This document shows, in pieces, positions 8,995 through 15,619 of a DNA stretch of 64,000 bases. Source of the stretch: Halobacterium sp. KA-4. GTDB taxonomy: Archaea > Halobacteriota > Halobacteria > Halobacteriales > Halobacteriaceae. Below the pieces are notes generated by a model. The model saw only the letters and a program-made list of their open reading frames with translations. It ran no database searches and was not told where the DNA came from. The stretch is taken from the NCBI RefSeq assembly GCF_021028995.1, contig NZ_JAJJZG010000003.1:166346-230345 (forward strand), read 5' to 3'. Position 1 is the stretch's first letter. The number at the start of each line of letters is the position of its first letter. Made by a program: the position numbers and the translations under genes.

Positions 8995-9714
8995 ATGGAG
9001 CTCGCTGACGCCGTCGACGCCGAGGGAGTCGTCTGCGCGGTCGGGGCGGGTGGGAAGAAGTCGCTCTTGTACGCGCTCGCCGGACGGGTCGACCGCGCGG
9101 TCGTCACCGCGACCGTCCGCATCCCGATTTTCGACGAACACGTCTCCCGGGTCGTCGTCACGGACGACCCGGCCACCGCCGTCCACGATACGACCGAGTG
9201 GCCGCTCGGCGTGGTCCCCGAGCGCGAGCGCGAGGACCGCTACCGCGGCTACGAACCGGAGCGAATCGCGAGCATCGCCGACGCCGGCGCGAACGCAGTC
9301 CTCGTGAAAGCCGACGGCGCGCGCACCCGCCGGCTGAAAGCACCGGGCGAGCACGAGCCACAGATTCCGGACTGCGCGGATGTCGTGGTGCCGATTGCGA
9401 GCGTGCGCGCGGTCGGCGAACCGCTCTCGGAAGCCGTCGCCCACCGCCCCGAGCGCGTCGCCGCCATCACGGACCTCGCGGGCGGCGACGAGATTCGCCC
9501 CGAGGACGTCGCACGCGTGCTCGCCCACCCGGAAGGTGGGATGAAAGACGTTCCCGGGGGCGCGACCGTGATTCCGCTCGTGAACATGGCCGACGACACT
9601 GCGCTCGTCCAGACCGCCACCGAAATCGCGGAGGGCGTCCACGACCGCGTGGACGTGCCCCGCGTTGTCGTCACGTCGCTGAAAGCCGACGAGCCGGTGA
9701 AGACCGTCGTCTAG
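8995..9714 (+). CDS. yqeC: YqeC-like putative selenium-dependent hydroxylase accessory protein
   Basis: 239 residues. It has a GAGGKKSLLYALAG P-loop-like N-terminus, VLVKADGARTRRLKAP (YqeC signature ADGA-R-LKAP), and VVVPIASVRAVGEPL with HRPERVAAI. YqeC proteins are associated with maturation of molybdenum hydroxylases carrying a labile selenium, but they also occur in genomes without that system. Here the link to molybdenum biology fits mobA and the redox genes 2 kb downstream. Start ATG 8995 immediately follows the PadR stop. Confidence 0.8.
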   Translation: MELADAVDAEGVVCAVGAGGKKSLLYALAGRVDRAVVTATVRIPIFDEHVSRVVVTDDPATAVHDTTEWPLGVVPEREREDRYRGYEPERIASIADAGANAVLVKADGARTRRLKAPGEHEPQIPDCADVVVPIASVRAVGEPLSEAVAHRPERVAAITDLAGGDEIRPEDVARVLAHPEGGMKDVPGGATVIPLVNMADDTALVQTATEIAEGVHDRVDVPRVVVTSLKADEPVKTVV

Positions 9715-9786
9715 CGGCCATCCGTCCGTTCTCGTCGCTCGTCTTCCAGGATAGTCTTACGTGCTAACAGTACGAATCCTGCACAA

Positions 9787-9795
9787 TTATTTATG
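9787..9795 (+). promoter_or_regulatory. TATA-like box of the PAS histidine kinase
   Basis: The AT-rich TTATTTATG in otherwise GC-rich sequence is centred about 28 nt before the ATG at 9819. This spacing fits a TATA box of a leaderless haloarchaeal transcript and supports the 9819 start over the in-frame GTG at 9795. Confidence 0.5.
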
Positions 9796-9818
9796 TGGCT
9801 GTCCGCCGTGTTGGTCGT

Positions 9819-10865
9819 ATGGAAGGCGAAGCGCTTGACCAGCAGGCGGACTTCCGGTCGCTGGTCGACCACCTCGACGGCGTCGCGGTCTGGGTCGCGT
9901 CCGAACGAGGCGGGTTCGACTACATCAGCGACGGCTTCGAGGACGTGTGGGGAATCCCGCCCGAGGAAATCGAGAACGACCCCGAGCGCCTCGTCGATAC
10001 GATTCACCCCGACGACCGCGAGCGCGTCCGCTCGAATTTCGAACAGTCCGACCCGGACGCAATCGAGGACACCTATCAGGGACGAATCGTTCGTCCGGAC
10101 GGGTCGATTCGCTGGCTGCAGAACCGCCAGATTCCGATTCGTGACGACGACGGCAACGTCGTCAGGGTCGTCGGCATCTCGACGGACATCACCGAGCAGA
10201 AGCGCCGCGAGAACGAGCTCGACGCGCTCAATCGGATTCTCCGCCACGACATCCGCAACGACGTGAACGTCGTCGCCGGGTGGGCGGAACTACTCGAGCC
10301 CCACGTCACCGAGGAGGGACGCCCACACCTCGAGCGAATCGCCGACGCCGCCGAGCACGTCCTCGAACTCACGGAGATTGCCGGCGAGTACGCGAGAACA
10401 GTGACCGACGACCACGACCTCGAGACGAAGCCTGTTTCGCTGCGCGAGACGCTCCAGCGGGAAGTCGACGTCCGCCGCGAGTCCTACCCCGACGCCGAAT
10501 TCGTCGTCGACGGGGAGATTCCGGACGTGGACGTGACGGCTAACGAGATGCTGGGGTCCGTGTTCCGGAACCTCCTGAACAACGCCGTACAGCACAACGA
10601 CGAGGACGACCCCGTCGTCAAGATACGCTGCGAGACGGCCGCCGACGCCGTCCACGTGCACGTCGCGGACAACGTGCTGGGTATCCCCGACCACCAGAAG
10701 CAGGTGATCTTCGAGCAAGGTGAGAAGGGAGCCGGGGGTTCTGGCACGGGGATGGGACTACACCTCGTCCAAATACTGGTCGAACAGTACAACGGCGACG
10801 TCCGAGTCGCGGACAACGACCCGACTGGCAGCGACTTCTCCGTCACGCTCCCGAGAGCGACGTAA
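9819..10865 (+). CDS. PAS-domain sensor histidine kinase
   Basis: 348 residues. It has an N-terminal PAS domain (VDHLDGVAVWVASERGGFDY, GIPPEEIENDPERL, GIRWLQ-type core, PAC end GISTDITEQKRRE). The phospho-acceptor helix is of the haloarchaeal type (LNRILRHDIRNDVNVV, His in RHDIRN). The ATPase domain has VFRNLLNNAVQHN (N box), VADNVLGIPD (G1) and GTGMGLHLVQILVEQ (G2). No membrane segment, so probably cytosolic. It stands alone, without an adjacent regulator. The G1 box reads DNVLGIP instead of DNGxGIP, a substitution to note. Confidence 0.9.
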   Translation: MEGEALDQQADFRSLVDHLDGVAVWVASERGGFDYISDGFEDVWGIPPEEIENDPERLVDTIHPDDRERVRSNFEQSDPDAIEDTYQGRIVRPDGSIRWLQNRQIPIRDDDGNVVRVVGISTDITEQKRRENELDALNRILRHDIRNDVNVVAGWAELLEPHVTEEGRPHLERIADAAEHVLELTEIAGEYARTVTDDHDLETKPVSLRETLQREVDVRRESYPDAEFVVDGEIPDVDVTANEMLGSVFRNLLNNAVQHNDEDDPVVKIRCETAADAVHVHVADNVLGIPDHQKQVIFEQGEKGAGGSGTGMGLHLVQILVEQYNGDVRVADNDPTGSDFSVTLPRAT

Positions 10866-10881
10866 TCCGGAATCCAAGGGA

Positions 10882-11499
10882 TTACTTCGGGGCGAACCGC
10901 TCGGCCGCTTCCGCCACGGCTTCGCGGGTGTTGAGATTCTCGAAGGATTCGAGGTCGCCAGCCGCCGCCACGTCGCTCTCCGGCACCGCAACCCAGTCAA
11001 GCGTTTCGAGCGGCGCGAGAATCTTGCGGTCGCCGCGGTCGAGCGCGTCCACGCAGGCCGCGGCCATGGCGTCGGCGCGGTAGACTGCTTGCGTCGTCTG
11101 GTACCAGCCGTCGTCCATCTCGGGAACAGCCGCGTCGTGGCCGGCGGCGCGGTCGAAGAGGAGATCGATGACGGCCGGGTCGACGAACGGCATGTCGCAG
11201 GCGACGACGAGCGCGTACTCGCCGCTGGCTTCCCGGAGGCCCGCGGCAATGCCCGCCATCGGGCCCTCGTCGGGTTCCGGGTCCTCCGCAACCTTCACGG
11301 GGTTCGGGTAGCCGTCAAGGGCGTTGCGATGAGGGCCGCGCTGGTCGTCGCGGCAATTCACGACTAGTTCTTCGGTGACGTCGGCGAGGCGGTCGGCGAC
11401 CCGGCGCAGCATCGGCGTCCCAGCGAGGTCGGCAAGCGCCTTGTCGCCGTCGCCGTAGCGGGTCGAGCGACCGCCCGCGAGTACGACTGCTGAGCGCAC
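10882..11499 (-). CDS. mobA: Molybdenum cofactor guanylyltransferase
   Basis: 205 residues. It opens with the nucleotidyltransferase signature AVVLAGGRSTRYGDGDKALADL, followed by GPMAGIAAGL, VVACDMPFVDP (metal-binding Asp) and a C-terminal NLNTREAV. MobA attaches GMP to molybdopterin, making the bis-MGD cofactor required by DMSO-reductase-family enzymes such as the formate dehydrogenase in this window. GTG at 11499 gives the expected N-terminus (VRSAVVLAGG). It is divergent from the AOR-like gene, with 78 nt between starts. Confidence 0.9.
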   Translation of the reverse strand: MRSAVVLAGGRSTRYGDGDKALADLAGTPMLRRVADRLADVTEELVVNCRDDQRGPHRNALDGYPNPVKVAEDPEPDEGPMAGIAAGLREASGEYALVVACDMPFVDPAVIDLLFDRAAGHDAAVPEMDDGWYQTTQAVYRADAMAAACVDALDRGDRKILAPLETLDWVAVPESDVAAAGDLESFENLNTREAVAEAAERFAPK

Positions 11500-11577
11500 G
11501 AGGAAACGTCGGCGCGCCAGTCGCTTGAACGCTCCGGAGCGGCAACGCTTAACCCCGCGCGACCGTTGCCTTCGGGC

Positions 11578-13308
11578 ATGGTCGGGGACCACGTGTTGCG
11601 CGTGCGGCTCGGCGAGGAGACCGTGTCGCGCGAGGAGATTCCGCCCGAGTGGCGACAGCGCTACGTCGGCGGGAAGGGCCTCGCCGCGCGCTACCTGCTC
11701 GCGGACACCGACGCGGGCGTCGACCCGCTCGGCCCCGAGAACCTGCTCGCGTTCGCAGTCGGTCCGCTCACCGGACGTGCACCCGGCGAACCCCGATTCT
11801 CGGTCGTGACGAAGTCCCCGCTCACGGACGCCTTTCTGGATTCCTACGCCGGCGGCGACTTCGCCGCGCGGCTCGCGGGCAGCCTTGACGACTGCCTGCT
11901 CGTTCTCGTCGAGGGCGAACGTGACGAACCGGGCGTGCTCGTCGTCGAGGACGGCACCGCGCACATCGAGGACGCCCCCGAACTCGCGGGCATGGATGCC
12001 GCCGAGACCGACGCCCAGTATCCGGACGCAGCGGTCGCGTGCGTCGGCCCCGCGGGCGAGCACGGCGTTCGGTTCGCGACGGTCGCGACGGACGGTGGCG
12101 ACCACCACGCTGGCCGCGGCGGCGCGGGCACCGTGATGGGCGCGAAAGGACTGAAGGCCGTCGTCGCGCGCGGCGACGCGCCGGAGACGCCGTCGGAACT
12201 GGAAGCCGCGAACGAGGAGTTCGCGGACGCGGAAGTCGGGCGCTGGCAAGCCGCCAGCGAGACCCTCGAATCCGTTGACTTCGCGGACGAAGTCGGCGCG
12301 CTCCCGACGCGGGGCTGGCAGTTGGGGACGTTCGACGGTGCCGAGGACGTCGGCATCGAGGCCGTCCGCGAAGCCAGCGTCGGGCGAGAGCGACCCGGCG
12401 AGGCCGTACCGGGCGGATTCCGCGTGCCCGACGGCGACGGCGAAACTGTCCCACGGGGCGCGGCGTCCATCACGCTGGGTGCCGGGCTCGGCATCAGCGA
12501 CTTCGACGCGGTCGCGGAACTCGGCGGGCTCTGCGACCGCCTCGGCGTGGACGTCATCAGCGCCGGGAGCGCGGTCGCGTTCGCCGCCCGGGCGAGCGAG
12601 CGCGGTTCCCTCGACAGGGACGTTGATTTCGGCGACCCCGAGGGCGCGCGGCGGCTCATCCGCGAAGTCGCCACCCGGGAAACGGCCCTCGGGGACGCGC
12701 TCGCCGACGGCGTCGTCGCAGCCGCCGACCGCCTCGGGTTCGACCAGTTGATACCCGCGGTGAAGGCGATGGAACTGCCGACGTACGACCCGCGAGCGGC
12801 CCCCGCGATGGCGCTGGCGTACGCGACCAGCGACCGCGGGGCGTGCCACCGGCGCGCCCGCCCCATCGAGGAGGCCGCGGTCGCCGCCGAATCGTGGAGC
12901 GATGCGGACCGCGTGCGTGCGGTCGTCAGCGAGCAGAACGCCCGCAGTGCGCGCTGGTGTCTGGTCGCCGACGACTTCGCGGGCGAAGCGGCACCCGAGC
13001 AGGGCGCGCGCTGGCTGCGCGCGGTCGGCGTGGACGCCACGGCGGAGTCGCTGGCCGACCTCGGCGAGCGCACGTGGAACCTCACGCGGCTGTTCAACGT
13101 CCGCGAGGGCCACGACCGACAGGACGACGCGCTCCCCGAAGCGATGACCGTGCCGCTGCCGGACGGCCCTGCGGAAGGCGCGGCCGTCGACCGGGAACAG
13201 TTCGACGCGATGCTGAACGCGTACTACGACGCTCGCGGCTGGTCGGCAGCGGGCGTCCCGACTGAGGAGACGCTGGACCGACTCGACTTGACGGAGGTTA
13301 CACAGTGA
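11578..13308 (+). CDS. Aldehyde:ferredoxin oxidoreductase-like protein lacking Fe-S ligands
   Basis: 576 residues colinear with tungsten aldehyde:ferredoxin oxidoreductases: YVGGKGLAARYL, FAVGPLTG, SVVTKSPLTDAFLDSYAGG, GPAGEHGVRFATVATDG, HAGRGGAGTVMGAKGLKAVV (pterin loops), LPTRGWQLGTFDGA, and a C-terminal TRLFNVREG followed by AMLNAYYDARGW. Where family members carry Cys-x2-Cys-x3-Cys for the 4Fe-4S cluster, this protein reads RERPGEAVPGGF (about residues 270-281), with no cysteine. One Cys remains in ARWCLVADD, near the usual fourth ligand. The pterin-binding part looks intact, so it may bind cofactor without the cluster, or have a different role. It overlaps the next gene by 4 nt. Confidence 0.85.
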   Translation: MVGDHVLRVRLGEETVSREEIPPEWRQRYVGGKGLAARYLLADTDAGVDPLGPENLLAFAVGPLTGRAPGEPRFSVVTKSPLTDAFLDSYAGGDFAARLAGSLDDCLLVLVEGERDEPGVLVVEDGTAHIEDAPELAGMDAAETDAQYPDAAVACVGPAGEHGVRFATVATDGGDHHAGRGGAGTVMGAKGLKAVVARGDAPETPSELEAANEEFADAEVGRWQAASETLESVDFADEVGALPTRGWQLGTFDGAEDVGIEAVREASVGRERPGEAVPGGFRVPDGDGETVPRGAASITLGAGLGISDFDAVAELGGLCDRLGVDVISAGSAVAFAARASERGSLDRDVDFGDPEGARRLIREVATRETALGDALADGVVAAADRLGFDQLIPAVKAMELPTYDPRAAPAMALAYATSDRGACHRRARPIEEAAVAAESWSDADRVRAVVSEQNARSARWCLVADDFAGEAAPEQGARWLRAVGVDATAESLADLGERTWNLTRLFNVREGHDRQDDALPEAMTVPLPDGPAEGAAVDREQFDAMLNAYYDARGWSAAGVPTEETLDRLDLTEVTQ

Positions 13309-14006
13309 CAGAACGAATCGACCTAGACGACGTCGAGGTGGAGACCGAGGAAGACGAGGGCAACGACGGCGACTGGCTGTGGCGTGAGGACGCGTCCGAC
13401 GACATCGACGGCGACGTCGGTGGCACGGCCCCCGACAGCAGCGGCGACGGCGGGACGGGAGCGTCCGCTGACGACGCTGCTGCGGAGTCGTCCGGCGACT
13501 CGCAGGGCGACCGCATCCCGCACGTTCCCTACGAGTCCTCGAACAGTCCCGCGGGCATCCCGAAGGAGCACGGTGGCTCAGGCGGCGGCGCAGGTCCCGC
13601 AGAGGACCGCGCGGAAGCGCCCGAGGCCAGCGGCCCGCACGGTGGGGGCGTCGACGAGATGGCGACTGCGTACACGTACGAGGCCGTCCAGCGCCTCGTC
13701 GACCCGCGCATCGCGCTCGCGGAGACTAACGAGTGGTCTGACTGGGTCGGTCTGGTGGGCGACGTGCCGGCGCACGCCATCAACTCGTTCCTGCGCGAGC
13801 ACCAGCTCGACATCGACTTCTTCAACGGCTCCGGGGACGGCCCCGCCGAGCGGCTCGCGGCCATCGGCAAGCACTCGATGTTCTACTCCGAGCGGATGGT
13901 CGTCGTCGGCACCGAGGGCGAGGAATGGATTGCCGAGGAAGCCGGCTGGGAATTCGTGGACCTCGCCGACGCCGCGGAGAGCGCCGGCTGGGAACTCGAC
14001 GACTGA
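13305..14006 (+). CDS. Acidic haloarchaeal protein (DUF7124-like)
   Basis: 233 residues. The first about 115 residues are low-complexity acidic and Gly/Ser-rich (DIDGDVGGTAPDSSGDGGTG). The C-terminal about 110 residues form a globular domain: AYTYEAVQRLVDPRIALAE, WVGLVGDVPAHAINSFLREH, LAAIGKHSMFYSERMVVVG, EEWIAEEAGWEFVDLADAAE. It resembles the haloarchaeal DUF7124 family of unknown function. GTG at 13305 overlaps the AOR-like stop (GTGA), so the pair is translationally coupled and may work together. Confidence 0.75.
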   Translation: MTERIDLDDVEVETEEDEGNDGDWLWREDASDDIDGDVGGTAPDSSGDGGTGASADDAAAESSGDSQGDRIPHVPYESSNSPAGIPKEHGGSGGGAGPAEDRAEAPEASGPHGGGVDEMATAYTYEAVQRLVDPRIALAETNEWSDWVGLVGDVPAHAINSFLREHQLDIDFFNGSGDGPAERLAAIGKHSMFYSERMVVVGTEGEEWIAEEAGWEFVDLADAAESAGWELDD

Positions 14007-14061
14007 CGGCGGCGTCTCAGGGTGACGTTCCGCGGGGGAATGATTTTTTACGCGAGAGCCC

Positions 14062-14337
14062 ATGCCCACGGACATGAGTCTCAGAGAGGCAATCGACCAG
14101 ACCGGGTGGCTCCCCGTCGCGGTACTGCTGGTCCTTCTGTGGACTATCGTCACTGCGCTCAACGTAGTGAACCTCACGCAGGCGTACTCGGGCGTTGTCG
14201 GCCCCTACGTCGGGCAGACGTTCGTTGGCGGTGCACTCGGGCTGCTCGTGCTGCTCGGGTTCGCCGCGGGCGTCGTCTACGTCTACGGCGAGGCCGGCGA
14301 GAGCGAACCCACTCCCGAGTCGTTCCCGCCGCAATGA
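14062..14337 (+). CDS. Small two-TM membrane protein
   Basis: 91 residues with spans at about residues 16-36 (LPVAVLLVLLWTIVTALNVV) and 50-75 (QTFVGGALGLLVLLGFAAGVVYVY), and an acidic tail. It begins a four-gene run of tiny coupled genes; its TGA overlaps the next ATG (ATGA). An alternative in-frame ATG lies four codons in (MSLREAIDQ). Function unknown. Confidence 0.7.
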   Translation: MPTDMSLREAIDQTGWLPVAVLLVLLWTIVTALNVVNLTQAYSGVVGPYVGQTFVGGALGLLVLLGFAAGVVYVYGEAGESEPTPESFPPQ

Positions 14338-14474
14338 TGTACGAATGCTCGCAGTGCGAGAACATGACCCGCATGCCGGGCTGCGAGACGAACGCCACGA
14401 CCCGTCAGTGCCCCGTCTGTGAGGAAGTGACGACGTGGCAGGTCGCCTTCGAGGGCGAGGGGTTGAGCTTCTGA
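14334..14474 (+). CDS. 46-residue zinc-ribbon protein
   Basis: Short acidic protein with two Cys-x2-Cys knuckles (YECSQCENM and RQCPVCEEV), plus an extra Cys in MPGCETN. This is a minimal zinc ribbon, likely structural or nucleic-acid binding. ATG at 14334 overlaps the preceding stop and its own TGA overlaps the ATG at 14474, so it lies inside a coupled operon. Confidence 0.7.
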   Translation: MMYECSQCENMTRMPGCETNATTRQCPVCEEVTTWQVAFEGEGLSF

Positions 14475-14815
14475 TGCAGTTCGAAGCCAGCGACCGCCTG
14501 CTCGCGGCCGCCGACGAGTGGGCGGACAAGCGCATGACCGACCGAGAGGACGCGCTAGAGACGAAAGTCGAGCAGGCGCTCCTGGAGGTCGAACACCTCG
14601 TTTCCGGCGAGCAGGACGTCGAGTTCGACGTCGACGAGACCACCGTCACCTACGAGCCGACTGACGAACTCGCGGCGTTCCTCGACCAGCAGGCCGAAGC
14701 AGTAGGCGTCAAGCCCGCGGACGTGCTGGCGATGCACGCCGACCTGTTCGCGACGGTGTTCCTCGACAACTACGACCAGGAGGAGCGCCCGCCGAACGCG
14801 CCGCCGACGGAGTAG
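14474..14815 (+). CDS. Conserved small acidic protein
   Basis: 113 residues, predicted largely helical: ASDRLLAAADEWADKRM, LETKVEQALLEVEHLVSGEQ, ELAAFLDQQAEAVGVKPADVLAMHADLFATVFLD. No catalytic motif or membrane segment. The start overlaps the stop of the zinc-ribbon gene by one base. Function unknown. Confidence 0.65.
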   Translation: MQFEASDRLLAAADEWADKRMTDREDALETKVEQALLEVEHLVSGEQDVEFDVDETTVTYEPTDELAAFLDQQAEAVGVKPADVLAMHADLFATVFLDNYDQEERPPNAPPTE

Positions 14816-14857
14816 GCGACCACAACGTTTTCTACGCTCCTCCCTCTACGGCATAGC

Positions 14858-14986
14858 ATGGCACACAAAGAGTCCGGCTGGAAACCGAAGGGCCGCGCGA
14901 TGCAGTACAAAGGCGAGGACGTCACGGACCACGCCGTCGCCCCCGGCGAAATCAACGACGGCGAGCAGGAAGCCGACGACGAGTAA
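14858..14986 (+). CDS. 42-residue hypothetical protein
   Basis: Reads MAHKESGWKPKGRAMQYKGE and continues with an acidic end (GEQEADDE). The basic, aromatic start and acidic tail match small haloarchaeal proteins of unknown role. It ends a few bases before the convergent TorD-like stop. Supported by uniform haloarchaeal codon use and a start 40 nt after the previous gene, but it is short. Confidence 0.5.
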   Translation: MAHKESGWKPKGRAMQYKGEDVTDHAVAPGEINDGEQEADDE

Positions 14987-14993
14987 GTTTCTT

Positions 14994-15617
14994 TTAGGCG
15001 ACGAGGTCGCGTTCGAACTCCACGAACCCGCGGAGCACGTGGACCGCGGCGAGGTAGAACGGCTCGTCGGTGGCTTCGACGACGTCGTCGAGGTACGCGT
15101 CCAGCCACGTCGAGAGGTGTTCGTCGAGGAACACCCGCTCGAAGCCGACGGCTTCCTCCTCGCCGGCCTGCTGGCGGCGCAACAGGTTCCGGAGGAACAG
15201 CAGTTCGACGCCGACGTAGTCGGCCTCCTCACTGATCGAGTCGGGCACCTTCCAGCCGCCGGCGCTGTAGCTGGCGTCGACTTCCGCCAGCCCCGATGAG
15301 AGGAAGTCGGTGTCCTCGCGGTAGTACGTCTCGTGGGGCTGGACGGGCGGCCGCGGCCCGACGAACAGCCGCGTGAACTCCTTGGCGAGGTCGTCGACGA
15401 CCTCGTCGGTGTCGCGGCCCTCGTTCTCCTCTACGAATTCGTGGAGGTACTCGAAGCCCGTGTCGAGGTCGTCATTGATGGAGTCGGCGGGCGTGTCGAG
15501 GCCGCCGTCGAGGAGTCGTTCGATGAACGCCTTCTCGGGGGTGTCGTAGAGTGCGTCGACAAGGTAGTCGACGAGTTCGAGTCGTGCGTCGTAGAGTGCC
15601 TGCTGGTCCAAGCTCAT
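14994..15617 (-). CDS. TorD/DmsD-family molybdoenzyme chaperone
   Basis: 207 residues, all helical: LVDYLVDALYDTPEKAFIERLL, LAKEFTRLFVGPRPPVQPHETYYRE (the family's E-Y-x2-LF-x-GP...PYES-type block), then ELLFLRNLL, FLDEHLSTWLDAYLDDV and YLAAVHVLRGFVEFE. TorD-like chaperones hold Tat-exported molybdoenzymes until the cofactor is inserted. It starts 2 nt after the large Fe-S gene stop and lies beside the Tat-dependent formate-dehydrogenase-like subunit, its most likely client. Confidence 0.85.
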   Translation of the reverse strand: MSLDQQALYDARLELVDYLVDALYDTPEKAFIERLLDGGLDTPADSINDDLDTGFEYLHEFVEENEGRDTDEVVDDLAKEFTRLFVGPRPPVQPHETYYREDTDFLSSGLAEVDASYSAGGWKVPDSISEEADYVGVELLFLRNLLRRQQAGEEEAVGFERVFLDEHLSTWLDAYLDDVVEATDEPFYLAAVHVLRGFVEFERDLVA

Positions 15618-15619
15618 GG

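Noticed and set aside
8995..9714. Evidence of selenocysteine use
   Set aside because: YqeC-like protein alone is not evidence; the catalytic FDH subunit has an ordinary Cys codon and no in-frame TGA was needed.
11097..13113. A very long minus-strand frame opposite the AOR-like gene
   Set aside because: Only its last 205 codons are real (mobA, from GTG 11499). The rest is antisense shadow of the oxidoreductase.
13305..14006. Small archaeal modifier protein (SAMP/MoaD-like) downstream of the AOR-like gene
   Set aside because: There is no C-terminal Gly-Gly; the protein ends in WELDD and is not ubiquitin-like.
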